64,000 nucleotides of DNA from Paralichthys olivaceus (taxonomy: Eukaryota > Chordata > Actinopteri > Pleuronectiformes > Paralichthyidae), in NCBI RefSeq assembly GCF_024713975.1, contig NC_091098.1, forward strand, positions 20,516,816-20,580,815. The letters run 5' to 3'. Position numbers and translations under genes: made by a program. The notes beneath the pieces are model-generated. The model had not been told where the DNA came from. It worked only from the letters and a program-made list of their open reading frames with translations, and made no database searches. Positions 38,701-49,600 of the stretch are shown here, piece after piece. Every line of letters starts with the position of its first letter. The first letter of the stretch is position 1.

Positions 38701-39309
38701 TGCCCTGTTTGTTGGTCTAATAGTTAGCAGGATTATCGATTCAATTAAAGCGACTGGTGGACTGATGGGGCCTGAGCCTGGGAATTAGCGAATTGGCATC
38801 CGCACGAATTGTACTTTGGTGCAGATGCCAAAAAAGAGGCGGATCCAGGGATTTGTAACTATGTTTCATTTCCAGACCAGACCAGTTCCTCTTTTCTATT
38901 ACATTTACATTTTCTATTACTATAAGAACCTGATAATCAGTAATCATAGTATAGTTTGACCTCGGCAGAAGTATGTGCTCCACTGAGTTCCATATAGTTT
39001 ACTATCATAGACATAATATAAAGATGGACAAAATGTCTCCACTCCAAATGTCTTATTTTCCCAAAATAAATGTTTGACTTTTATGGACATTCCTCTAAGA
39101 CACTTTAATTAATGTATGAGTAAGAAGTATAATATCGTCTGTCAACAGCAACGGATTCCCATGTGGAGGTTGTCAACACCTTGGGGTCTAACAGAGCATG
39201 GCGGTAAAATAATAACTGCCGCCAGTTTGTCTTCCCCAGCAGGATTCATTTGGATGAGTCAGCCTTTTACATGCATGTTTGTCTCCCACGCAGAGGCAAG
39301 CAGCGGAGC

Positions 39310-39359
<50 letters not shown>

Positions 39360-42300
39360 CCACCGGCTGTGTCAGGTTCAGTAATAAAATATGATTTTTA
39401 GATGAAGAGACAATGGAAATGTTGGAAAGAAAAGGAGAGGAGAGAAAGAGAGAGAAAGAGAGAGAAAGAGAGAGAAAATATACAGCCACTAGGCAAAGCT
39501 GAGGTTTACGTAAGCTGTGCAGTTTCATCATCGTCATCAGAAGCCTCATCATTGCTGTAAGAGCCTGTAGTAACTGGTTTATTTGTCTCAAGCTTTCCAC
39601 TGCTGTAAACTGATCATGGACACGAGCCAGGAACATCAAGGTGGCAGGCCGTCGCTCTCATGAGTAATTCTGGAGTAATCATTCCATCTACTGGTTTTAT
39701 TATCTCAGGTGTGTGTCTAAGAATGTAGACAAACATGTAAAGCAAATAAGTAACACATGACATCATGAGCATAAACTAGACAACCTGCACACAGATTTAT
39801 GTGCGCATCAAAGCAAGAATGCAGCAGCACACACATTTCATTTGAACACATTCACAGAGTCGTGCATGCACACACACATGCACACACGCACACACGCACA
39901 CACACAGCCATAAAAACAATAGTGACATGAGTCAAAGTGTCAGCTCTTGCAGCCCAGTTGGAAAAGGAACAATCTGAGGAGGTTACACAACCACTGGGTC
40001 AGCCTGACAGAGGTCGCACACCTGAGGACGGATGCTCTTTTGATTTTCATGTCTTTTCATAAACTGAAATAAAAAGGCAATTCCAGGAATGCAACACGTA
40101 ACCAGCTTGACATTTGCAAAATGGGTCTGCTAAGAGCCTGTTTAGGGTATTTGAGTAAGGAGCATATCAAATATTTATCCTAACGACACTCCAAACCAGT
40201 GCCAACACCCTGACAGTCAATTAAACATCCATTGTTTTGGCAAGATAACTTATTCATCAAAACATTCACGCACCATGCGACTGAGTTAATTCCACACACA
40301 GACACACACACACACACACACACAGACAGACAGAGACAGACAGAGAGAGACAGACAGACAGACAGACACACACACACACACACACTGTGCAATTTGGGCC
40401 ACTTCCCACAAAGGCTTCCTTTAAAATATAGTTGCAGGAGATATTCATGTAAACGCGTGAGTGTGATTATGACCACTAGAGGTCAGACCAATCTAGTGAG
40501 AAGGTTTCCTTTGCCTTATGAAAAGTCACAGAAAGAGCAGTGGATGGAAAAAGGGAGGGTGATGTAAAATAATTGAGAAAAGCAGCAGATTCCCAAAATG
40601 AGAAACTCAAACATCTGAGCAGCGATAGCTCAAATGATTGAAATCTGAGATAAAATGCCACATTGTTTAGTGTTCAACAAAAAACCGAAATATATCAAAC
40701 GCTGGCAACGTCTTCACTGATAGATATTCAGTTTTAGGCGTGAACTCTTTCTATAGTTATTCATCAGATCATTTTTCAGTTTGGCAAAAGTACAGAAAAG
40801 TGAAAGCCACCAGATAATTGTGGGATATGACAGGACTTGTTCTCATGAATTGAAATGGCAAACAGCATAATGAGAATACACAGACTTTGTTTGCAGTTTC
40901 TCCCACTGGTGCCCATCAGAGGTTAGTTAACAGCTCAAAGGACAAACATCAGCACTTGAAGCCTAACATCTACATCTGAATTAAGATTTATCAATATTTT
41001 GGGGGAAATATATGACTCTGTAGACAAGACGACGTACAACAAAGAGCCGTGCCCAGACACAGATCGGTCATTACATGCTTCGTGTTCTTTCCAACATTTC
41101 CTAAACATTTCAAGTATCAAGTCCTCGTGTGTCAGGCAGAAGGACATATTTAATATTCAGACACAGTGTACTGCATTAATAGTTCATGTTTTAACTTATT
41201 ACGTATTTTTTTATTGGTCAGCGGAGACGGACAACTCTCAGCGGTTGTTGGATAACGATTCTACCCAGCACCTGAAGATGAGGGAGAGACAGCGCTTCTT
41301 TGAGGAGGTCTACCAGCACGATGTTGATAACTACTTGCCCTCTGCTCACTTGCAGATCGACAGCAGGAAACGTGAGCAAGTCCTCTTATTTCAACGTAGC
41401 AGCATGAATGATTAAATGAAAAGTGGACGTGAAATATTTTTGTTTTCTCACTGTTCAACTTTTGAAGATACGAACGTGCCACTTGAGATATGTAACGTGT
41501 TTGTTAACACCATGCACGCTGCTGTGCTCATATACACAGCTCCAATGGGCAGTATCTCATCCATGGAAGTGAATGTGGACGTCCTGGAGCAGATGGACCT
41601 GATGGACATTTCTGACCAGGAGGCTCTAGATGTGTTTCTAAACTCTGGCTCTGGAGCAGACGACGGAGCGCTGGCTTCCCCACTACCAGGTGCACAGTTT
41701 ACTTCAAAACGGCCTTCAGCCATTAGTCCTTGAAACAGAGTTTGTCTTTTAGTGGAGTTCAAATTCAATTAATATTCATGAAATTCACAAACATAATAAA
41801 AGTTCTGGTGATCTCTATTTTCTTTTGTCTAATGTAAAAATGTTTTAAGATTAAATCTGCTTTCTAATTTATTCAGGTGAGTCATAAAAGGCATTGGGAT
41901 GATTTGTATTTTCAATTGAAGCCATTCAGCAATACATTCTTTCGGTTTACCACTGTTGTCGGTTGCTTTGATGTGAAAATTACCCGTAGAGAATTTATCT
42001 GTGGTTTATCAAAACTGTAAATCATCACCTGAGAGTCTGCTGCAAAACAGCACTGGGACTCATTACAAAAACAAGGTTGTATACACTTGGAAATAAATCT
42101 GAACAAAATTGAATTGGAAATACAAAGTAATATTGGGACTTTTTCAAATCTACAATGCACAGCCCACCCAAGCACATCACAACTATGGGGAAACTTGATA
42201 GATTGCTACACTATTCCTGAGATGACTATAACGCTGGCAAGTGCTGACACCTTCTACTTGCTTTCGTTCACAGAGTGTGAGGATGAGGACGAAGATGAGG

Positions 42301-42575
42301 AGGACGAAGATGCGGAGGTGGTCTACAGGGAGCGTGCACCTTTGAAGCGGCAAAAGGAAGTCCACCGCAGCACCAATTCTCGCATGTCGTCCACATCATC
42401 TGGTTCCAGCGACACCAGTGGGGCCGGAGAGGAGACGCCTGTGATCCAGTCTGACGATGAAGAAGTCCACGCCGACACTCTGTTGCTGACCTCTGTTCCC
42501 CAAACCAGGGATGAAGAAACAGAGGAGGAGGAGGAGGAGGAAAGATGCCTTGCAAGAGAGGGCAGAGGAGTCTGA
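34031..42575 (+). CDS. dbndd2: Dysbindin domain-containing protein 2 (four coding exons, 214 aa)
   Basis: Coding exons are 34031-34073, 41222-41371, 41540-41689 and 42274-42575 (TGA). Each junction leaves one base over and all are GT-AG; the total is 645 nt. Exon 2 has the conserved [16 protein letters not shown] block. Exon 3 has [20 protein letters not shown], almost identical to the mammalian DBNDD2 core. Exon 4 is acidic ([15 protein letters not shown]), Ser-rich, then VIQSDDEE, and ends in a Glu run. Mammalian DBNDD2 is described as a casein-kinase-1 binding protein; it has no membrane segment or catalytic motif. Exon 1 (14 aa, starting MSSTGST) is the least certain part: it is 7.1 kb upstream and chosen by phase and a strong donor. 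Paralogue DBNDD1 is the alternative, but 20q13-type neighbours favour DBNDD2. Confidence 0.85.
34226..34500 (-). mobile_element. Non-LTR retrotransposon 3' end, minus orientation, in dbndd2 intron 1
   Basis: The plus strand begins with a (GATAA)n tail followed by 'gactttattcatcccacact'. Its reverse complement ('tgctgctgtaatg...ccccagtgtggga...aataaagtctatcttatctt') matches the terminus of the element at 15481-15942. The insertion is 5'-truncated and has no open frame. Confidence 0.55.
35626..35724. repeat. (GT)n microsatellite with two GTTAGT interruptions
   Basis: About 99 bp of GT repeats inside dbndd2 intron 1. The two interruptions are spaced about 28 bp apart, suggesting an internal duplication. 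Confidence 0.93.
36700..36885. repeat. Degenerate minisatellite with ATGCATGC cores
   Basis: Four diverged units of roughly 40-50 bp each contain CATGCATGCA preceded by ACAC..ACTAC and followed by TCCAT/TTTAT..TTCA. It lies in dbndd2 intron 1. The cores are self-complementary. Confidence 0.6.
37127..37590. mobile_element. MITE-like element in dbndd2 intron 1
   Basis: The left end TTAAAGGGGACATATGATGC is paired with GCATTATATGTCTCATTC near 37570-37587, which is its diverged inverted repeat. Internal phrases such as 'tgtgacatcacaga' and 'tttgcataatacacgcc' are typical of a common teleost family. There is no coding frame. The right boundary is approximate. Confidence 0.5.
37623..37677. mobile_element. 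Solo end of the same MITE family as 20893-21266
   Basis: The reverse complement begins TTAAAGGTTCAGTGTGTAGA and continues through 'gagatctagtggtgaa', matching the left end and adjacent interior of the 374 bp element. The partner end was not found nearby, so this is a fragment abutting the MITE at 37127-37590. Confidence 0.65.
38740..38998. repeat. Second copy of the interspersed repeat seen at 2150-2530
   Basis: Contains 'aggcggatccagggatttg' and 'cctcggcagaagtatgtgct' followed by 'ccactgagttcc', diagnostic phrases of the same teleost family. It is diverged and truncated. Confidence 0.5.
39006..39045. mobile_element. Short fragment related to the MITE at 43083-43450
   Basis: 'atagacataatataaagatg' followed by 'gacaaaatgtctcc' resembles the terminal region of the element at 43083 ('atagactatataaaaagat' then 'cgacacatctcc'). 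Only one end is present. Confidence 0.4.
39317..39356. repeat. (GT)n microsatellite
   Basis: A GT array of about 40 bp in dbndd2 intron 1. An (AGAGAGAA)n stretch follows at about 39430-39476. Confidence 0.93.
40299..40386. repeat. Compound (CA)n-(GACA)n-(CA)n repeat
   Basis: CA arrays flank a GACA/GAGA block at about 40323-40368, inside dbndd2 intron 1. Confidence 0.93.
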
Positions 42576-43082
42576 CATCCTTCTGTCTGAGTCTCTACAT
42601 TTGCATTCCTTTCTTTTGGGGAGAACCCTAGCATGGTTGACCTGGCTGTGATTCACTGTGTCTTCTGTACAACTCAAAATCAACTATGTTCCTGAGTACC
42701 TCTTAGATACTCTGTGTTTGTTGAGATCCTAATGATTTAATTAGTCCCATCACTCCCATGCACTAACATGTTCTGGCCGAGATGATTGTCAGTTAAAGTT
42801 TTGTTCCTATTGCTGTTTACCTCCTCTCCCTTTTTTTGAACGACTTCAAAGCAACAGCTGCAGAGCAGCCGTGTAATGCCTGAAGGTCCCGGAGCTCAGA
42901 CGTTCTGGGCTGAACAATATGAATAGAACAAAAACCAAGGGAAGCCATATTGCATTTACTGAACAAATGCAGACATTTACAAAAACTGTGGTGAACAATT
43001 TAGTCTATCATCCTGTGGTTATGCTTTTTATTTGTCTGCAGGTGGAAAATGGCTTTGTAGCGTAGCATTTAGATTCCAAACC

Positions 43083-43450
43083 ATAGACTATATAAAAAGA
43101 TACACGACACATCTCCATTTCCTCCCTAACCCTGTCTAGACAGTCAAAGTAACCCAGATACGATCTCTGCCATCTTGCATATTTTGGAGGCGGTTGTTGG
43201 GTGGAACCACAGTGGTGATGTGGTTAGAATAGACATATTAAAACCTCAAGAAATGAACTACCTAAAATGACAGAAGTTATCTTAAAGAAAAATGTATTTG
43301 ACTTTTAAGTGTGGTCCATTTCCCATCCACTAAGATGGAGGTGGCAGGGTTCATGACCTTTACTGCAGCCAGCCAGCCAACAGGGTGTGATCAGGACGCT
43401 TTAGCTTCACTTTTGAGGAACTGTCACGTCATCCATCTTTAAACAGTCAA
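43083..43450. mobile_element. MITE-like element in the dbndd2 3' region
   Basis: The left end ATAGACTATATAAAAAGAT and the right end CATCCATCTTTAAACAGTC are imperfect inverted repeats of a known teleost type, with internal 'tcatccatctt' and 'agatggaggtggcagggttc'. It lies after the dbndd2 stop codon and before its candidate poly(A) signal, so it may be transcribed in the 3'UTR. Confidence 0.5.
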
Positions 43451-43994
43451 TTCTTCAAACTGACAGATCGGGACTACGCGGCTTAGAGAGCAAACTGTGC
43501 AGGGATCATGTATCGTCCCTTTGTGTTTTCAGATGATCTACATGAGGCACAGTGAGCAAAATACAACAAAAAGTTTATCTTCCTCGACTGATTATGATTA
43601 ATCAGATGCTGTGTGCATGTGCAGACAGTTCACAGCATCATGAAAGGAGCTGTGTTTGTACATGCATGCTGTTTTTTGTTCTTGTTAATGACTATTTCAT
43701 GTTTTCGAACCTGTACCTACAAAGTGTTGCATTACAGAATGGAAAGGCGCGGCTGTTACCTGCACCTGAAACCAAGTTACTCCTCTCATCCACATGAGAT
43801 GTAGTCTGAGAGTTGAATATACTGTATGTTACGTTAAGAGTGAGTGATTTCCTTCTTTATGCAGTGTAGAATATGTGTGTCTGTGTGGGTGTGTGGATGT
43901 GTAGATGTGGATCCTCAACATTATGAAACAACCATTTTACAGTGTTATTAATGTTGTGCATCTCTTACCCACTCAGACATCTTGCTATGAACTT

Positions 43995-44000
43995 AATAAA
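43995..44000 (+). terminator. Candidate poly(A) signal of dbndd2
   Basis: AATAAA (in ACTTAATAAAAAC) about 1.4 kb after the stop codon. This would give a 3'UTR that includes the MITE at 43083-43450. Downstream T-rich elements follow near 44040. Confidence 0.35.
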
Positions 44001-44049
44001 AACAAACCAGTTGAATTTGGTGTAAGTGGTTTTCTGTCTTTCTTTTTCT

Positions 44050-46626
44050 TCGTAGTAGTTTTACCACCGTTAAACATTAAGTCTACTCTTCTCTGGAAAT
44101 TAAATGTGACAAATTAAGTCATGCTAAACATTCTGGCAAAAACACGGACAATGCTAAAGAGCTCTGCAAACCCTGTGTTTAATAATAATACCCTAAAACA
44201 TTAAATTCTCATGATTTCAGACTCCAGTGAATCTAAGCAACTTAACACCAGTGAGCAAAGTCAACATTAATTAATCCGTCCTTTCTAGTTCTACCTGTTC
44301 GGCACTATCAATCATCCCTATAGCTCGAGTCAACTTCCGCTCCTCTTCCCAGGCGAGGCTAAAACAAAGTGAGCTTGTCCTCATCTACTCATTACCCACA
44401 GTCTCTGTTGTTGGACAGTGTTACTTAAAATCATCATAGCTGTCACAATAGACAAACTTGTAAAAAACTTTGATTGTATTACAATGTTTGACTCTTAATC
44501 TCTTAATTATGGCAGTTACCACATTACAATTTTTGTGTGTGTGGAGGGAAATATAATTGCCTGAACTGCAGATAATTGACCATTGCTTGGAATCTAAAAG
44601 GTTAAGCTGTAACACCTCATTGTGAAATACAAGTAAAGAACTTTACTGGGACGGCTAAACCTATAGGGTTGAGATACCAGACTGCAGAGCAGGTTTAAGA
44701 GATCTCTGCCTTGACCCGACCTCAGCTTGTAGTGATGGAGTCACATACAATTGCAATAACTACTACAGGAGTTTTGAACTCTGGCACGTGTTCATCATGA
44801 CCCTGTTTGGTGTCAAAATCTGTCCTGAGTGATCTGTTCACATGAAGGTGACAGCTCTTACAAGCTCGAACACACCCCAGATGCATTGAGGATGGATTAG
44901 AGGTCATTTGTCATCACTCAGACCACATTCATAGATGGTCTGGGGAGGCGTGTGGCCACATTTTTTGAGCTGTGTGAACACAAATATGTCCTGTGCCACA
45001 ATAAACAACCAACTATACTCAACAGATGGTCTCTGATCGGCTCCAGTTTATTCAAGAATTGAAAGTATTGCACACTTATCAGTGCCCATACATTGAGCTA
45101 TTTGCGGCCACCACCACAATAATAATATGAATTGCCCCATATTGATTAAATGTTTTAATATATAAAATATTGTTTCACTGTTAAGCTTTATGGATTGTTT
45201 TGATGAGCCCCTCCTGGCTCTGATCTCTCACAAACACAGTGACAATGGAGACATCCATATAGTCGAACATGTTTTGGTCGTCGCAAACAGAGCTGACGTT
45301 CTTACGTATTTGCGAATGAGGCGTGGAAGTGAAATCTGATCACGAGTGGTCACAGGAGACACATTCAGAATGGATTTTGATGTAACCAGACAAACTTAGA
45401 GCTGTCCACATGTGATTGGATCTTTCAGGATAGATGTATGAATATAAAATAGGATCCAGAACTGTGCAAGTTGCAATCACATAACTTTGCATATGAGTAG
45501 TAGGGTGTGGTCTGTCCCCTGTACTGAGTTCTCATGTAATGTATTGATACTGAGTCATAGTGCGTTGGAAAGTCAACGTGTAATCAACGATGAGCTGGTC
45601 TGATGGCCTGGTCTGAACTCACTGCAAGATAGGTCCATTATGATACAATAGTTGTACAGATTAAAGTCAATCATCCTACAGACATGAAATGAAATATAAA
45701 TATTCAGGGTATTTCACAACAAGGACGACCAGTGCGGATTGTGAGCACATTCATCTGAGGTTCTGGATACTGCAACATAACAGGCAACATAACAAATACT
45801 TTATTGTACGTCTATTAGCTTTACGAGTAGTTAGCTCTGAGTGTTTTGGCACATCAGTAAATCAGAGTTATTATGTTATTCTTTCATCATTTTTTTGTGA
45901 CCGATCACTGACCACATTTGATAAAGATAAACATTCACTCTGTCCTTGATCTATTCTTGCAGACTGTTCCCTAAATTCTCAGGTGGCAATCACACTGAAG
46001 GGAAAGGTATAACATAGGCGGGGTTACACTTAAACTTGCCAAATATTATTCACTGTGGCAACCGGACACTTTCATGCTCTTATTATTGGAAACGGACAAT
46101 TGTGCCGTTAACGTGTAAGATGTTATTCTATTTTAAGAGAAAAACACAAATGTGTGTCGACATCCAGTGTGTGTGTAGGGTAACGAAGTACTGAATGTAT
46201 GTGACTGACTGAATGAGTGAGAGTAAGCTATAATGCATCAATGAGTTTAAGTTATGTTTTTCCAGTCACCATCTAATACTTACAGGACATTAATCTGAGA
46301 CATTTGTGACGTATGTGAGAATATGACATGGTAGAGTTCACTTTAGTCTCTTTATCGTATTCACAAAAACACTCTCCCAAAATTAATTCACATATGGAAA
46401 CACATACACTGATAGGAAATGTGTATGAAGCTCATCTCCACTGGGTCTAATTGTAGGTGAGGAAACAACGAATCACATTGCACAGCTGCATGCAGGAACA
46501 GACAGCTATTGGTAAATGTCAGCCAACCTGCTGCCTGCAGGTATTGTGGGCTGTCGCACTCTTACTCAAGCTGTGTTGACTCTTTTGGAGCACTCCCACG
46601 GAGCATATTGGACAGGGTGGATCAAG
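44050..46626. other. Intergenic region between dbndd2 and cdh26
   Basis: AT-rich sequence with no coding exon or long simple repeat. Upstream non-coding exon(s) and the promoter of the cadherin gene should lie at its right end, but no clear TATA box or CpG cluster could be assigned. Confidence 0.5.
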
Positions 46627-49600
46627 ATGAGGACCTGTTCCTTACTTCTGTTGGTAAGTTAAGTGAAGTAACAGTTTTGGTTCACAATGAACATGATAAC
46701 AAAGGTGATTGTTTGTATTTATAGCAAACTTGTAAACTTAGAAATGATAGCACATGTACTTAGTGTCTAGTTGTTGTCAATGTGTTATTCTAAAATTTAA
46801 GTTTATCAAACAAAACCAGTTGTATGGATTAAACTACGAAATTCAAGTTGTGGACATGGTAATTGTATGAGTACATTTCATACAGTTATTGATCCAAATG
46901 TCTGAGATGACTTAAACTTTAACTTGAATGGTTAACTCAATTTACAGGTGCACAAAGACTTTTGCTTTGGTTTTCCATCACAGTCTAAAGACATAAAGAA
47001 TAGATGGTGTGGAAACTGTATGTTGCCCATATGTGCATGTGAAGGTGGTTCTACACGTTGTGGAAATCTACATAGATTATAACTGAATAACAAATTACAG
47101 TGAATGAAATGGAGAGGGTGTCGGGGAGACAGTGATAGATTAAAGGAGTTACATCGGATCACTATCTAGTTTTCTTGTCATTGTAGGTTGCATTAACAGC
47201 CCTGGCAGAGTTTCCCCATGGGAAGCACATGAGGCGTGCTAAGCGGGTAATCATTTTGTGTTTGAAATTGCACAGTCCAGCTAAAATGTTTTGATTTGAG
47301 CAAAAATGATATTAGCTGTGAACTTTACTAATCCACAGGAGCTTTTGCTGCGTTCCAAAAGAAGGTGGGTTGTAACTACGATCGAATTAACAGAGGAGGA
47401 CCCTGGTCCGTACCCAAAACTGCTTACAAAGGTGAAGACTTCATTTTGTAAATTAAATGACCGACCAGTGTGGCAGCCTTTCTGCCCAACTCAGATATGG
47501 AAACAGCTCAGTTGTGTTTGTTTGGACTCTAGTTGTCTAATGACAAGGAAGACAAGAAAAACACAAAGTACAAAATCAGTGGAACGGGTGTGGATGAGGA
47601 GCCAGTGAATACGTTCTGGATCAATGAAGACACTGGAATCCTGTATGTCAAGAAACCCATTGACAGAGAGAAATACAATTTCTTCCATGTGAGTTTCATA
47701 CTGGAATATCAGTTCCTCCAACAGTAGATAACTTTCATTGATTATTTTAATCACTGGAAATCATCTTAATTTGTTCTTTAACCAACAGATCAAGTTTGAT
47801 ATCTGGAACATAATGGAAAATGAAAATGCAGACTCTTCACTATCTTTTGATGTAGAAGTACAGGACATCAATGACAATGCACCTTTATTTACCTATTCTC
47901 ACGTTAGAGCCAATGTAAAGGAAAACACACCAGAGGGTGAGTATGCATGTTTTCTTCCTGCAGTTAATAATATCACACATAAAACTAGAAGGGTGCTTAT
48001 AGAGGACAAACCTCTGCCAAGGCTAACGCCTCACCACGTTAAATTACAAAATATGAATCCACTTGTCTAGATCCACTTGAAAATGTAATGGATTCTTCCT
48101 TGGGTTGTACCCCTCTAGAAAAAAATCCATGTCGTTTCAGAGTAATCTTGTTTGTATGGCTATAAAAGACTTCCCACAAAGTCGAGGCGGTCAAACCTCG
48201 ATGTGAGATAATAATAATTTCAAATCTGGTCTTTTATCCTGTATCACACTCATGCTTTGTCATTTTTAATTATCTTGTTCCTCACTTCCTACCTTTGTGT
48301 AACACGTTCATTATTTTGTGCTTCCTTTCCATAATGATCTAAAGGGTTCTTGCCAGTGGAGCTGAATTTCATTGACAAAGATAAACAGAACACACCTAAC
48401 TCTTCGGTCACCGTCAGTATAATTTCACAGAAACCGGCAGAGCCCAAGATTGGAGTTGAACAGCTCAGTAACCAGATGGCTCAGCTCAAACTTAAAGGAT
48501 GTTTTGACTACGATGTGAGGCTCAGTGACCTACTTTCTAGCTGCATATAAACAGCAATACACACTCATACTGATATTTCAATATAATGTTTTAAAAAAGT
48601 CCAAACATGTTTATATCTGTTACAGAAAATCAAGACATATGAAGTTATTGTTCAAGCAAAAGATCATGGGACACCACCTCTTTCCTCCACTGTTGTTGTT
48701 ACTCTCAATATTGTTGACACAAACTCTCATCCACCAAAGTTCAAGGAAAATCAGGCAAGGATATCATCCTCCTCATCAATATAATTATTATTATTATTAT
48801 TAATAAAGTTGATCTTGGGGTGACGTACGATGTATGTGATAAATCTGTCCTGTCTGTCCAGTACTATGTTGAGGTATCGGAATCAGTGACCAAAAGAGAT
48901 GTCTTGAGAGTTGCAGTAGAAGACAAAGACACTCTTGAAACTCCTGCATGGCGGGCCAAATATTTCATCATAGACAAAGATGAGGAAGAATACTTCCAAA
49001 TTGAAACTGACCCCAACACAAATGAGGGTATTCTGAATGTCATTAAGGTAATTCAACTTATCTCACTCTATTAGAAACCACATCTATTCACAGTGGACCA
49101 AGTTAAAGTTCAACAAACATGAAACATCATGAATATACGTTGCAACAGTATTGATCTAAACCTGCATGTCTTTCCAGGGGAAGGATTTTGAGAAGACAAC
49201 TGTAACAACCTTGGAGATCGGAGTAGAGAATGAGGAACCCCTTTTTGCTTGTGCAGACAAATCAACCGGCAAAGTCACACTTCCACCTCTACATAAGGTC
49301 AACATCACAATAAAAGTGATTGATGTAAATGACCCACCGCAGTTTGAGAAAGACACAGTTCATTTGTACCTAAAGGAAGAGGAGGAGCCGGGGAAGTTGC
49401 TGTTCACTGCAAAGGTTGATGACGACGACTCTGACATAGACAAGATCAGGTTGGTGCCAAATTAGTGAATTTCTGCTAAATTTGTTTCCACATTTGGCAT
49501 TGAGCACAACCTTTCAGACAGTCACCGTTCTCTTTGGAGGTTTTTTTTTTCTTTTGCTTCAGCCATTTGTTAGAAATGTCATCTACCCCCCCTACTCAAT

